DNA of 23,036 nt from an uncultured Clostridia bacterium (GCA_934631025.1 CAKTXR010000047.1:1-23036); one strand, 5' to 3'. Positions 1 to 8,021 are shown, numbered from the stretch's first letter. Notes: generated from the sequence alone by a model not told the origin. Numbers and translations: made by a program.

Positions 1-2314
1 CGGCATAGGCGATCGACGCGCCGGAGGCAGCCTGTTCAGACTGCGCGCCGAAGCTCATGCCGTTCGGAGCACGGCGGCTCTGGCGGCTGTCGGCGGTCTG
101 CTGAGCGTCGCTGTCCGCATTATCCGCGCTGTCGCCGGTTTCGTCGGACAGTGTGGGGGCGGCTGTCGCGTCGTTATCCGTTGGCTGAGCGGTGTTTGCG
201 TCGCCGGCGACGTCGGAAACTGTGCCGTCGTCGTTCGGCTTGTCGGGCGGCGCAGGGCGGTCGGAGGAATCGTTGTTTGCGCCGTCCGTTGGCTGAGTGG
301 TGGTTGTGTCGCCGTTCGGCTTGTCGGGCGGGGTCTGGCCGTCGGCTGTCTGCGCGCCGGTCGAATCGGAAGAAGCGGCCGCGCCGTCGTTCGTTTTATC
401 AGGCGGGGAGGGCATATCGCCGCTCTGGCCGTTCGAGAAGTTCGGGCGGCCGCCGCCGAAATCGGCCTGATTAAAGCCGTCAAAGCCGCCGAAATTGCCG
501 AAGCCGCCCTTGCCGCCCTTGTCGCCGCCCTGCGCGCCCATGTCGGAAAGCGCGAAATCGGCCTGTATGAGTGCGGAGGAATCCTCGCTCTGTCCCGCCG
601 TGGTCGAGGGGATGCTGCCGTCCAGCTGCCCCAGTATGCTCTCGCCGCGCAGCGTGCAGAACGAACGCAGCGTTTCGATGGCGGTGAGGTAGTCCTCGTA
701 GGTGCATTCCTTCGTGGGGTCGTTCTGGACGGACTCGTCGATCATCGCGGTCAGCTCGTCAATCAGCGCGTCCATCGAGCCGTCGGTGAGGAATGTCGCC
801 AGCTCGTAAAGCACGCTGTGGTACTGTTCAAGGCAATCCTCGTCGGAGAGCAGCGCCGTGACCAGCGGCCGCTCGCTCGAGGAAGGCGTGTCGACGGGGT
901 CGTTGACCGCCGATGTGGCACTGCCGCCCGCAAAGCCGCCGAAGGCCAGATTGTAGTCCCAGGGCAGTATGGTCAGCTTGCCGTTGAGCTCATAGAGATA
1001 GTAGTTGTGCAGCATACTGCCCAGATAGCCGTCGTCGTTGACCAGCAGCGCGTTCGCCGCCAGCCAGGAGATCGCGCCGTCCACATCCAGCGCGCTCTCA
1101 AGCTCGCCCTCCGAGAGCGCCTTGAGGGAGGCGATCAGGCGCGATTTGTCCGCGTCCGAGGGGTCGTTGGTTCTGGAATAGTCGAATATGTCGTCATAGA
1201 GCGATATGTCGTCGCCCAGATAGCCCAGCGCCGCCGCGCTCTGTGAACTGCCGCCGAAACCGCCGCCGTTTTCGTCCGGCGGGGTGAAGTCGGAGAAATC
1301 GCCGTCCGTCAGGTCGGGCGAGGTCGTGCCGTCCGAGTCGGTTCCGCTGTTCTGCGCGTTGTCGGGCGGGGTCGGCGCATTGGAAGCGTCGTCGTCTGCT
1401 TGGGCGCTTGCGTCGGCGCTGTTGGCGGGTCTGTCGGGGGGAGTCATGCCGTTCGAGTCGGTTCCGCCGCTCTGCGCATTGTCAGGCGGGGTTATGGCGC
1501 TGTCTGAATCAGCGCCGTCGGATTTGTCGGGCGGAGTCATGTTGTCCGAGTCGGTTCCATTGCTCTGCGTGTTTTCGCCCGTATTGAAGCCGTCCGGCGG
1601 GGTCATGTTGCCGAAATCAGACATATCCGGCGGGGTGAAGTCGGCAAAGCCGTTGTCCTGATCGCCACCCTTGCCGCCGCCCATGCCGCCCATGCCGCCC
1701 GTGCCGTCGGGCTTGTAGAGGAAGCCGCCGTCGGTCGAGAAATTGCGCTCGATGAACGAATCGTCGATGCACTCGACGGCCAGATACAGCCCCCAGTATT
1801 CGCCGTTGACATAGATCTCGGCCATGGCGAAGAGCGGCGTTTTAACGCCCGCTTTGCTCAGCAGATAGTAGCTCAGGTATTCCTTGATGAACGTGTTGTC
1901 CGACTGGGTGTTGTTGAGCACCATTTTGTCCAGCCCGTGGAAGGTCTGCTTTTTGACGTATTCGCCGAAGTTGATCTTGAAGCTGTAGCGCTCGTCCTGC
2001 GTCATGGACAGGCTGGAATTGCCCTTGCAGCGAATGCCGGCGGAGGAAACGCTCTCGCCGTTTAGGGCGACGTCGCACTCAATGTACTCTTCGCTCGCGG
2101 CGCTGTCTAGCATGGCCTGCCAGGCGGAGGCGTCGGCGGTCACGTCCACGCGCAGGAGCGAGGCCGCGTCGAAATAGTCCTCATAGCCCAGCGCGGCGGC
2201 CGTCTGCGAAAAGCCGAGATTACCCGGTAGATAGCTGAACAGGATGGAGAAAACGAGCGCGAAGGCCACCGCGGCGGCCACGATCAGGCGGGTTCTCTTT
2301 TCAATGGGTTCCAT
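1..2314 (-). CDS. cotH: CotH-family protein kinase-like, secreted or anchored (C-terminus off the window)
   Basis: The frame is open from the ATG at 2314 to the window edge, about 771 codons without a stop, so the C-terminus is missing. The start has an AAAGGAG site and lies 23 nt after the DUF4956 stop. Residues about 9-28 form one hydrophobic N-terminal segment (signal or anchor). CotH-type motifs follow: GIRCKGNSSL, SFKINF, and LPWDYNLAFGG near residue 450. CotH of Bacillus is an atypical kinase that phosphorylates spore-coat proteins; many clostridial homologues sit outside spore-coat loci and have no known role. The core is interrupted at about residues 222-350 by a low-complexity insert with seven TPPD units plus one TSPD, and three more PPD units lie after residue 630 in an Asp/Thr/Gln-rich tail. 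The family call is firm; the substrate is unknown. Confidence 0.88.
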   Translation of the reverse strand, partial: MEPIEKRTRLIVAAAVAFALVFSILFSYLPGNLGFSQTAAALGYEDYFDAASLLRVDVTADASAWQAMLDSAASEEYIECDVALNGESVSSAGIRCKGNSSLSMTQDERYSFKINFGEYVKKQTFHGLDKMVLNNTQSDNTFIKEYLSYYLLSKAGVKTPLFAMAEIYVNGEYWGLYLAVECIDDSFIERNFSTDGGFLYKPDGTGGMGGMGGGKGGDQDNGFADFTPPDMSDFGNMTPPDGFNTGENTQSNGTDSDNMTPPDKSDGADSDSAITPPDNAQSGGTDSNGMTPPDRPANSADASAQADDDASNAPTPPDNAQNSGTDSDGTTSPDLTDGDFSDFTPPDENGGGFGGSSQSAAALGYLGDDISLYDDIFDYSRTNDPSDADKSRLIASLKALSEGELESALDVDGAISWLAANALLVNDDGYLGSMLHNYYLYELNGKLTILPWDYNLAFGGFAGGSATSAVNDPVDTPSSSERPLVTALLSDEDCLEQYHSVLYELATFLTDGSMDALIDELTAMIDESVQNDPTKECTYEDYLTAIETLRSFCTLRGESILGQLDGSIPSTTAGQSEDSSALIQADFALSDMGAQGGDKGGKGGFGNFGGFDGFNQADFGGGRPNFSNGQSGDMPSPPDKTNDGAAASSDSTGAQTADGQTPPDKPNGDTTTTQPTDGANNDSSDRPAPPDKPNDDGTVSDVAGDANTAQPTDNDATAAPTLSDETGDSADNADSDAQQTADSRQSRRAPNGMSFGAQSEQAASGASIAYA

Positions 2315-2337
2315 GGCGTTCTCCTTTTGCGCTTATT

Positions 2338-3009
2338 TCAGGCGAGCGCTTCGCCGCCGGAGGCCACCAGCACGGCGCTCTTCACGCCGGAGAGGGCGTT
2401 CAATTCGTTCACGAACGCCGTCGCATCGCCGGCAAGGCGCACCTCGAACGTCAGCTCAATCCCCTCGCCGCTGACTGACTTCGACTTGACAATGGCGCGC
2501 TGCGTGCTCTTTTTGACCAGCTCGGCGGCCTCGCTTTCGGCCGTGCCGCCGTCCAGATTCAGCATGAGCATATAGGGAATATCGCGGCTTTTGCGGTTGA
2601 GCGCGAGGATCAGCACAAGGCCCACAAACAGCGAGCCGAAGATCGCCAGCGGGATCAGCCCCGCGCCCAGCACGATGCCGCCGATGATCGCCCAGAAGAG
2701 GAACACGATGTCCAGAGGATCCTTGACGGCGGTGCGGAAGCGGACGATCGACAGCGCGCCGACCATGCTCAGCGAGAGAATGACGTTCGAATTGACGGCC
2801 AGTATGACCATGGCCGTGATCATGCACAGCCCGATGAGCGAAACGCTGAACGTGCGCGAGTACATCACGCCCACGAACGTCTTGCGATAGACAAAGTAGA
2901 TGAACAGCCCCAGCGCAAAGGCGAGGGAGAGCGCGATGAGCATATCGCCCAGCGGCAGGGCGGAGGCCTTCGATATGTAGGTCGTGGAGATGAGATCGGA
3001 CAGGCTCAT
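2338..3009 (-). CDS. DUF4956 domain membrane protein
   Basis: A 223-residue protein with about four hydrophobic segments in its first 140 residues (roughly 20-41, 56-74, 100-118 and 118-140), then a soluble C-terminal domain of about 80 residues. The stretch GALSIVRFRTAVKDP after the second segment is the signature I associate with DUF4956. The start at 3009 has an AAGGAGG site at 3018-3024. It lies between a VTC-domain gene (61-nt gap) and cotH (23-nt gap), all on the minus strand, so the three are probably co-transcribed. VTC, DUF4956 and CotH genes are often neighbours in Firmicutes and Actinobacteria, which suggests a shared envelope process. No biochemical function is established to my knowledge; a membrane partner for the VTC or CotH protein is inference. 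Confidence 0.87.
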   Translation of the reverse strand: MSLSDLISTTYISKASALPLGDMLIALSLAFALGLFIYFVYRKTFVGVMYSRTFSVSLIGLCMITAMVILAVNSNVILSLSMVGALSIVRFRTAVKDPLDIVFLFWAIIGGIVLGAGLIPLAIFGSLFVGLVLILALNRKSRDIPYMLMLNLDGGTAESEAAELVKKSTQRAIVKSKSVSGEGIELTFEVRLAGDATAFVNELNALSGVKSAVLVASGGEALA

Positions 3010-3070
3010 GGGTTAAACCTCCTTAAAATGTCGTTGAGGGACGTTTTTTCCTGTGTATATCGGCGCGGCG

Positions 3071-3754
3071 CTATAGCCGGCAGAGCGCGTATTTCGAGCA
3101 GGCGCAGGGCACGCGCGCGTCCAGATGGCAGAGCGTGCGGATCGTATCGGGCAGATATTCGTCGAATTTGACCTCTAAAATCGTGTAGGGCGCAGGCAAT
3201 ACGCGCACCAGAGGCAGCTTGTAATTGAACAGATCGATTTCATTAAGGCCGCTGCGCACGCGGGAATCAAACGTCACGCGGACGTTTCCGGCAGGATAGG
3301 TATAGGCCTCGCGGTCGTAGATCACCAGCGCGCGCGGCCTGAGCTGGAGCGTGGTCATCTTGAAGGCCAGCTCGTTCAGCAGCGGATGGGATGCGGCGCG
3401 CAGGAAGGCGGTATCGCCCGCGATCAGCGCTTCGATCTCCTCCCGCGTCATGGGCGCGGAGGTCTTTCGACACAGGCCGTGCTTCTTGCCCTTTTTCTCG
3501 AGGCGGATGAAGGATGTGTCCTCGTCATAGCAGCGGATGCGGAATTTTTCGCGCTCGTCCACGCCGTCCAGCTTTTCGCGCAGCGCCTGATCGGAGGCGT
3601 TGTCGAAATACAGGCTTCGCACGGTGTAGCGTCCGCCGCTCTCCGTGTGAAAGGCGTCGCGCCGCATAAAGGCGGTCAGGCGGCTCCTGAGCGCGGCCGC
3701 GTCGGCTTCGTTGATCAGGAATTTGTACTCGTGGCGGTATTCCTGACTCGACAT
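3071..3754 (-). CDS. VTC domain protein (polyphosphate polymerase-like)
   Basis: A 227-residue protein matching the VTC fold, the triphosphate-tunnel-type catalytic domain that in yeast Vtc4 makes polyphosphate from ATP. Tunnel-lining basic and acidic motifs are visible in order: YRHEYKFLI at the N-terminus, YTVRSLYFDN near residue 45, KFRIRCYDE near 70, RLEKKGKKHG near 85, RALVIYDREAY near 145 and ILEVKFDEYLPD near 195. It is a compact, single-domain version without SPX or membrane parts. The ATG at 3754 follows a GGGAGG site. It heads the minus-strand set VTC-DUF4956-CotH. Polyphosphate synthesis is the family expectation; bacterial members of this context have not, as far as I know, been shown to make polyphosphate. 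Confidence 0.88.
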   Translation of the reverse strand: MSSQEYRHEYKFLINEADAAALRSRLTAFMRRDAFHTESGGRYTVRSLYFDNASDQALREKLDGVDEREKFRIRCYDEDTSFIRLEKKGKKHGLCRKTSAPMTREEIEALIAGDTAFLRAASHPLLNELAFKMTTLQLRPRALVIYDREAYTYPAGNVRVTFDSRVRSGLNEIDLFNYKLPLVRVLPAPYTILEVKFDEYLPDTIRTLCHLDARVPCACSKYALCRL

Positions 3755-3999
3755 GATGTTTTCCTCCCTTCGTCGTTTGACGCATTCATTATGCCCGGAA
3801 GTTTTTGACGGCCTGTGAACGGTTTTTGAACGAAACAGATCAAAGAAAGATCAAATCCGGATGAAATCGCCCGCGCCGCGCCCTGACGAAAAACCAGAGC
3901 GAACTTGCAGCCCCCGCCCTGTCTGGAGACATTCCGGCGCGTGAGAGCGGAAGTTTTGCGGGATGTGAACGCATAAATTTGAATAAACGCCGGTTTGCC

Positions 4000-4028
4000 T
4001 TGCAAATTGGGCGGCGATGCGCTATAAT
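4000..4028 (+). promoter_or_regulatory. Sigma-A-type promoter of the RpiR-cmk-plsC operon
   Basis: TTGCAA (4000-4005) and TATAAT (4023-4028) are separated by 17 nt. The same hexamers and spacing recur at the tRNA promoter at 22530. The transcript would start near 4035 and leave a leader of about 85 nt. Confidence 0.85.
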
Positions 4029-4049
4029 ATGTAGGGTTTATGAAATGAA

Positions 4050-4068
4050 AAAACGGCCGGGCCGTTTT
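4050..4068. repeat. Perfect palindrome in the RpiR leader, possible operator
   Basis: AAAACGGCC and GGCCGTTTT flank a single G, giving a 9-bp perfect inverted repeat 21 nt downstream of the -10 box and 50 nt before the regulator's start. A one-base spacer cannot form a normal RNA hairpin loop, so a DNA-binding dimer site is more natural. Binding by the RpiR product itself is inference. Confidence 0.6.
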
Positions 4069-4118
4069 CGTGGAAATTTGCAGAAAAAATAATGCTCCCT
4101 ACAGGAGGACGAAACCAT

Positions 4119-5006
4119 ATGGACAAGAACATGGGCAGCGCGCAGGAGCTGATCCAGCGCCTGAATCAGAGCGGCAAGAAGCTCTCCAAGAGCCACCGCC
4201 GCATCGCCGAGTGCATCGTGACGCACTATGACAAGGCGGCCTTCATGACCGCCAGCAAGCTGGGCGAGTATGTGGGCGTGAGCGAATCGACAGTCGTGCG
4301 CTTCGCCTCGACGCTGGGCTACGCGGGCTATCCGCAGCTGCAAAAGGCGCTGCAGGAGCTGATCCGCCACCGCCTGACCGCCAGCCAGCGCTTTGAGATG
4401 ACCGGCGATATGGATCAGGCGCAGGTGCTGAGCAAGGTGCTCAAGGCCGATATGCAGAACATCCGCTCCACGATCGACGAGCTGGACGTGACCGTGTTCG
4501 AAAACACGGTGGATCTGCTCCTGCGCGCGCGCACGATCTACGTCATGGGTCTGCGCGCCTCCGCGCCGCTGGCTCAGTTCATGGCGCACTATCTGAGCTT
4601 CATATTCAGCAATGTGGTGCTGGTCACCTCCGGCGTGAGCGACGTGTTCGAGCAGCTCTCCCGCATCGGCGAGGACGACGTGCTGATCGGCATCTCCTTC
4701 CCGCGCTATTCCAGCCGCACCATCGAGGCCATGGAGTATGCCCGCCGCCATGGCGCGCAGCTGGTGGCCATCACCGACGGCCCGCTCTCCCCGCTGCACG
4801 CGCAGGCCGATCTGTGCCTGACCGCCAAGTCGGACATGGCGTCGTTCGTCGATTCTCTGGTCGCGCCCATGTCGCTGATCAACGCGCTGATCGTGGCGCT
4901 GGGCCAGAGACGGCGCGCGCAGGTGGCCGCGTATTTCGAGGAGATGGAGAACATCTGGGACGAATACCACGTCTATCTGGGGAAGGACAGGCAGGCGCAT
5001 GAATAA
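4119..5006 (+). CDS. MurR/RpiR family transcriptional regulator
   Basis: A 295-residue regulator with an N-terminal HTH_6 DNA-binding domain (about 6-80; LSKSHRRIAECIV, ASKLGEYVGVSESTVVRFA) and a C-terminal SIS sugar-phosphate-binding domain (about 125-265; TIYVMGLRASAPLAQF and DVLIGISFPRYSSRTIEA). Family members sense phosphosugars such as MurNAc-6-P, and repress or activate nearby genes. The start is set by AGGAGG at 4103-4108, so the in-frame ATG at 4092, upstream of that site, is unlikely. Its 3' end overlaps the next gene by 8 nt, so it heads an operon of general housekeeping genes rather than sugar catabolic genes. The ligand cannot be read from the context. A palindrome in its leader may be an autoregulatory site. 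Confidence 0.93.
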   Translation: MDKNMGSAQELIQRLNQSGKKLSKSHRRIAECIVTHYDKAAFMTASKLGEYVGVSESTVVRFASTLGYAGYPQLQKALQELIRHRLTASQRFEMTGDMDQAQVLSKVLKADMQNIRSTIDELDVTVFENTVDLLLRARTIYVMGLRASAPLAQFMAHYLSFIFSNVVLVTSGVSDVFEQLSRIGEDDVLIGISFPRYSSRTIEAMEYARRHGAQLVAITDGPLSPLHAQADLCLTAKSDMASFVDSLVAPMSLINALIVALGQRRRAQVAAYFEEMENIWDEYHVYLGKDRQAHE

Positions 5007-6240
5007 CGTCGTCGTCATCGGCGGCGGCGCGGCCGGCATGATGGCCGCCGTGTACGCCGCAAGAGCCGGCGCGCGCGTGACGCTGCTCGAACGCAATGAA
5101 AAGCTGGGCAAGAAGATCTACATCACCGGCAAGGGGCGCTGCAACGTCACAAACGCCGCCGAGGGAGATCAGTTCATGCAGTCCATAATGCGCTCTCCCC
5201 GCTTCTGCTATGCCGCGCTCAGCCTGCTGGACAGCCGCAGCGTGATGGACTTTTTTGAAAGCGCCGGCGTGCCGCTCAAGGTCGAGCGGGGCGAGCGCGT
5301 GTTCCCGCAGTCCGACCACGCCAGCGACATTACGCGGGCGCTGGAGCGCGAGATGCGCGCAGCGGGCGTTGAGATCAAGCTGTGCGCGCGCGTGAAGGGG
5401 CTGCTCGTCTCGGATGGCGCCGTGCGCGGCGTGGAGACCGAGGACGGCCGCGCGTGGGAGGCCGACGCGGTGATCGTGGCCACCGGCGGGCAGAGCTATC
5501 CCACTACCGGCTCGACCGGCGACGGCTGGCGCATGGCGGAGGAGACGGGACACCGCACAAAGCCCGCGCTGCCGGCGCTCACCTCGATCGAGACGGTCGA
5601 AACCTGGCCGTACGCGCTGAGCGGGCTGTCGCTCAGGAACGTGACGCTGACGGCGTTCGGCGCGGGCAAAAAGAAATACGAGGCGGGGCTGGGCGAGATG
5701 CTGCTCACGCACTTCGGCATATCCGGCCCGCTGGCGCTCACGCTGTCGAGTATGCTGCCCGAAAATCCGCAGGGGCTGCGCATGGCGATCGACTTAAAGC
5801 CCGCGCTCGACGAGGGCGCGCTGGATAAGCGGCTTTTGCGCGACTTAAAGGAGCTGAGCCGCAAGCAGATGGCTACGGTGATGGACGGCCTTGCGCCGCA
5901 CGCGCTGGGGCTGACCATACTGGAGCTGGCGGGCGTTTCTCCCGCGCTGCCGGCCAACGCGCTGACGCAGGAAAAGCGCCGCGAGATCGTGCGCCTGATG
6001 CGCGCCATGCCGCTGACGGTGAAGGCGCTGCGGGGGCTCAATGAGGCCATCGTGACGCGCGGCGGCGTGAACACGGCGGACGTGAACGCCTCTACAATGG
6101 AATCGAAAAAGCTGGCCGGCCTCTACTTTGCCGGCGAAACGCTGGACATAGACGCGCTGACGGGCGGTTTCAACTTGCAGCTGGCCTTTTCGACCGGCGC
6201 ATTGGCCGGACGCAGCGCTGCTGAAAGGGGGACGCTGTGA
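4999..6240 (+). CDS. HI0933/YhiN-type FAD-dependent oxidoreductase
   Basis: A 413-residue flavoprotein. The N-terminal dinucleotide-binding motif VVVIGGGAAGMMAA is followed by LGKKIYITGKGRCNVTN (about 35-52), the hallmark of the HI0933 (BaiN-like) family. GGQSYPTTGSTGDG lies near residue 163, and the C-terminal FAD motif GGFNLQLAFSTG near 392. Its length is typical. It overlaps the RpiR gene by 8 nt and the HutP-family start by 1 nt, so it is translationally coupled within the operon. One member, BaiN of bile-acid-converting clostridia, has been linked to bile-acid reduction, but the family is widespread and most members have no known substrate; I would not infer bile-acid chemistry here. Confidence 0.92.
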   Translation: MNNVVVIGGGAAGMMAAVYAARAGARVTLLERNEKLGKKIYITGKGRCNVTNAAEGDQFMQSIMRSPRFCYAALSLLDSRSVMDFFESAGVPLKVERGERVFPQSDHASDITRALEREMRAAGVEIKLCARVKGLLVSDGAVRGVETEDGRAWEADAVIVATGGQSYPTTGSTGDGWRMAEETGHRTKPALPALTSIETVETWPYALSGLSLRNVTLTAFGAGKKKYEAGLGEMLLTHFGISGPLALTLSSMLPENPQGLRMAIDLKPALDEGALDKRLLRDLKELSRKQMATVMDGLAPHALGLTILELAGVSPALPANALTQEKRREIVRLMRAMPLTVKALRGLNEAIVTRGGVNTADVNASTMESKKLAGLYFAGETLDIDALTGGFNLQLAFSTGALAGRSAAERGTL

Positions 6241-6686
6241 TGGAAGCAAGCGATAAGAGCATCCAGGTGGGCGCGGGCGGAACGCGCGTCGTGTCGCGCG
6301 CGGCGCTGCTCATGTGCCTGACGCAGACCCGCGACGAGGAGCGCGCGCTCAAGGAGAAGCTGCTCGAGGAGGAGAACGTGCGCGCCGCGGCCGTCGATTA
6401 CGGCGGCGAGTTCGTCACGTCGGTCATGCGCATCGTCGAGCGGGCGGTCGTGGCGGCCAAGCGCGAGGGCGTGATCGTCGCCGACGAATACAAGGAAGAG
6501 GGCAGCGTGGCCGGCGCGACGCACGAGGCGCTCACGCAGGTCATGGGCAAGGCACTGGGGCTGAACGTGGGCGGCAAGATCGGCGTTGCCCGCAAGGGCA
6601 GCAACGTGGCCGTGGCGGTCTATTTCGACGTGGGGCTTCTGCATCTCAGCGAGGCCGCCGTCGGGCTGGGACACCGCGCGATCTGA
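6240..6686 (+). CDS. HutP family protein
   Basis: A 148-residue protein of the HutP family. Bacillus HutP is an RNA-binding antiterminator that needs histidine and Mg2+. Visible family features are AAVDYGGEFVTSVMRIVERAVVAA (about 42-65), the motif GATHEALTQVM (about 92-102) where HutP has metal-binding histidines, and the C-terminal GLGHRAI matching HutP's closing histidine segment. I chose the ATG at 6240; it overlaps the upstream stop (TGATG) and has a GGGGG-type site about 9 nt before it. A GTG at 6237 is possible. No histidine-utilisation genes are nearby. This short clostridial version between an HI0933 flavoprotein and cmk is, in my recollection, a recurring arrangement, and its role is unknown. 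Confidence 0.85.
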   Translation: MEASDKSIQVGAGGTRVVSRAALLMCLTQTRDEERALKEKLLEEENVRAAAVDYGGEFVTSVMRIVERAVVAAKREGVIVADEYKEEGSVAGATHEALTQVMGKALGLNVGGKIGVARKGSNVAVAVYFDVGLLHLSEAAVGLGHRAI

Positions 6687-6706
6687 CGAAAAGGAGTTTT
6701 GCACAT

Positions 6707-7384
6707 ATGAACGGATTTGCCATCGCCATCGACGGCCCGGCCGGCGCGGGAAAGTCCAGCGTCGCCAAGGCCGTCGCGCGGACGCTGAACGCAACCTATC
6801 TGGACACGGGCGCCATGTATCGCGCCGTGGGGCTGTACATGATGAAGAGCGGCGTGCCGCTGGATATGCCCGCGCTCATCGCCGCCCACGCGGACGACGC
6901 GCATGTCGATGTGCGCTATGAAAACGGCGTTCAGCACATTGATCTGAACGGCGAGGATGTGTCGAGCGCCATCCGCGAGAATGCCGTCTCGGCGGCCGCT
7001 TCGGCGGTGTCGGCCGTGCCGCGCGTGCGGGAACTGATGGTGGCGCGCCAGCGGGAAATCGCCGCGAAAACCGACGTGGTCATGGATGGCCGCGACATCG
7101 GCACCCGCGTGCTGCCCGCCGCGCCGCTCAAGATCTTCCTGACCGCGAGGGCCGAGGTGCGCGCGCAGCGGCGTTATCTTGAGCTTGAGGGACGCGGCGA
7201 AAAGGTCGATTTGGGCACGCTGCTCGAGGAGATCAAGCAGCGCGATTACAACGACGCTCACCGCGCCGTTTCGCCCATGGTGCCCGCCGCCGACGCAATC
7301 CTGCTCGACAGCAGCGACATGACCGAGGCCGAGGTCACCGCGCGCGTCGTGGCGCTGGCTCGAGAGCGGATGGGTGGTGAATGA
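6707..7384 (+). CDS. cmk: Cytidylate kinase
   Basis: A 225-residue enzyme that phosphorylates CMP and dCMP using ATP, in pyrimidine nucleotide synthesis. The P-loop DGPAGAGKS is at residues 9-17. It is followed by YLDTGAMYRAVGLYM (about 32-46), the CMP-binding MDGRDIGTRVLP (about 126-137), the lid arginines in FLTARAEVRAQRR, and RDYNDAHRAVSPM. The ATG at 6707 has AGGAG at 6692-6696 and gives the normal family length; the reading frame is open further upstream only because of the GC-rich composition. The stop overlaps the plsC start by 4 nt (ATGA). Adjacency to plsC is classical in Firmicutes; the often-adjacent ispH is absent here. Confidence 0.97.
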   Translation: MNGFAIAIDGPAGAGKSSVAKAVARTLNATYLDTGAMYRAVGLYMMKSGVPLDMPALIAAHADDAHVDVRYENGVQHIDLNGEDVSSAIRENAVSAAASAVSAVPRVRELMVARQREIAAKTDVVMDGRDIGTRVLPAAPLKIFLTARAEVRAQRRYLELEGRGEKVDLGTLLEEIKQRDYNDAHRAVSPMVPAADAILLDSSDMTEAEVTARVVALARERMGGE

Positions 7385-7971
7385 GCGTGAAGAGGAACCA
7401 CTTTTATCATTTCGCCGTGGCGCTGCTCTGGCCGATACTGCACCTGATCTTCCCACACCGCGTCACGGGGCTGGAGAATGTGCCGGCGGAGGGCGCGGTC
7501 ATGCTGTGCAGCAACCACGTCTCCATGCTCGATCCGTTCTTCATCGCGGGCGCGGTGAAGCGCGAGATCCGCTTTATTTCGAAGAAGGAGCTGTTTAAGA
7601 ACAGGCTGCTGGGCGCGATCATGACCAAACTGGGCATGTTCCCGGTCGACCGCGGCGGCAACGACATGGCGGCCATGCGCACCTGCATTTCCATCCTCAA
7701 GGAGGGCGGCGTGCTGGGCATATTCCCGCAGGGGCATCGCTATAAGCATGACGAAAATCACGAGATGCAGTCGGGCGCGGCGTTCATCGCGCTGCGCACG
7801 CACGTGCCGGTCGTGCCCATCCATGTGAGCGGGCCGGTGCGCCCCTTCCGCCGGACGACGATCCACATCATGCCGCCCGTCGATCTGAGCGATTTGACGC
7901 GGCCGGACGCGCCGTCCATCGGCGAGGCGACAAAGCGCCTGAGCGGCGCTATATGGACGAGCGAAAACTGA
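7381..7971 (+). CDS. plsC: 1-acyl-sn-glycerol-3-phosphate acyltransferase
   Basis: A 196-residue PlsC-family acyltransferase that would make phosphatidic acid at the inner face of the membrane. An N-terminal hydrophobic stretch (FAVALLWPILHLIFP) is followed by the catalytic NHVSMLD (NHxxxxD motif, about residues 41-47), IRFISKKELF, and the glycerol-phosphate-binding block. That block reads IFPQGHR instead of the usual FPEGTR. The C-terminal VPVVPIHVSGP is typical of block IV. It is translationally coupled to cmk by the ATGA overlap and is the last gene of the operon, followed by a strong terminator. The Glu-to-Gln and Thr-to-His changes could alter substrate preference but do not remove the catalytic His-Asp pair. 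Confidence 0.93.
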   Translation: MSVKRNHFYHFAVALLWPILHLIFPHRVTGLENVPAEGAVMLCSNHVSMLDPFFIAGAVKREIRFISKKELFKNRLLGAIMTKLGMFPVDRGGNDMAAMRTCISILKEGGVLGIFPQGHRYKHDENHEMQSGAAFIALRTHVPVVPIHVSGPVRPFRRTTIHIMPPVDLSDLTRPDAPSIGEATKRLSGAIWTSEN

Positions 7972-7977
7972 ATAAGG

Positions 7978-8021
7978 CGCGGCGCGTTTGCGATAATGTT
8001 CGTGAACGCGCTGCGTTTTTT
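7978..8021 (+). terminator. Rho-independent terminator of the RpiR-plsC operon
   Basis: An 11-bp GC-rich stem (7978-7988 with 8005-8015, one G-U pair) is followed by six T residues (8016-8021), starting 7 nt after the plsC stop. Confidence 0.9.

Larger units (their letters stand above)
3755..4118. other. Divergent intergenic region
   Basis: This 364-nt gap separates the minus-strand VTC operon from the plus-strand RpiR operon. It holds the RpiR promoter and a palindrome, listed separately. The left part has two AGATCAAA direct repeats (about 3837-3855) and two TTTTTGA-containing repeats. I could not find a convincing sigma-A promoter for the minus-strand operon; the best -10-like hexamer is CATAAT at 3793-3788. 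No RNA gene or small ORF is supported. Confidence 0.6.

Noticed and set aside
151..474. Arg-rich plus-strand frame and other frames across the first 2.3 kb
   Set aside because: The composition is explained by the repetitive PPD-coding DNA of CotH read in the wrong frame.
1262..1640. Short repeating units that could be taken for a minisatellite or CRISPR
   Set aside because: Units are irregular in length, stay in frame and encode TPPD repeats within CotH; there are no uniform repeats or spacers.
3788..3820. Possible promoter for the VTC-DUF4956-CotH operon (CATAAT on the minus strand)
   Set aside because: The nearest -35-like hexamer (TTCACA) is 20 nt away. It might belong to a sporulation sigma factor, but the match is too loose to call.
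4038..5111. 357-codon minus-strand frame opposite the RpiR regulator
   Set aside because: Antisense shadow of a well-supported regulator; it crosses the RpiR promoter and has no recognisable motif.
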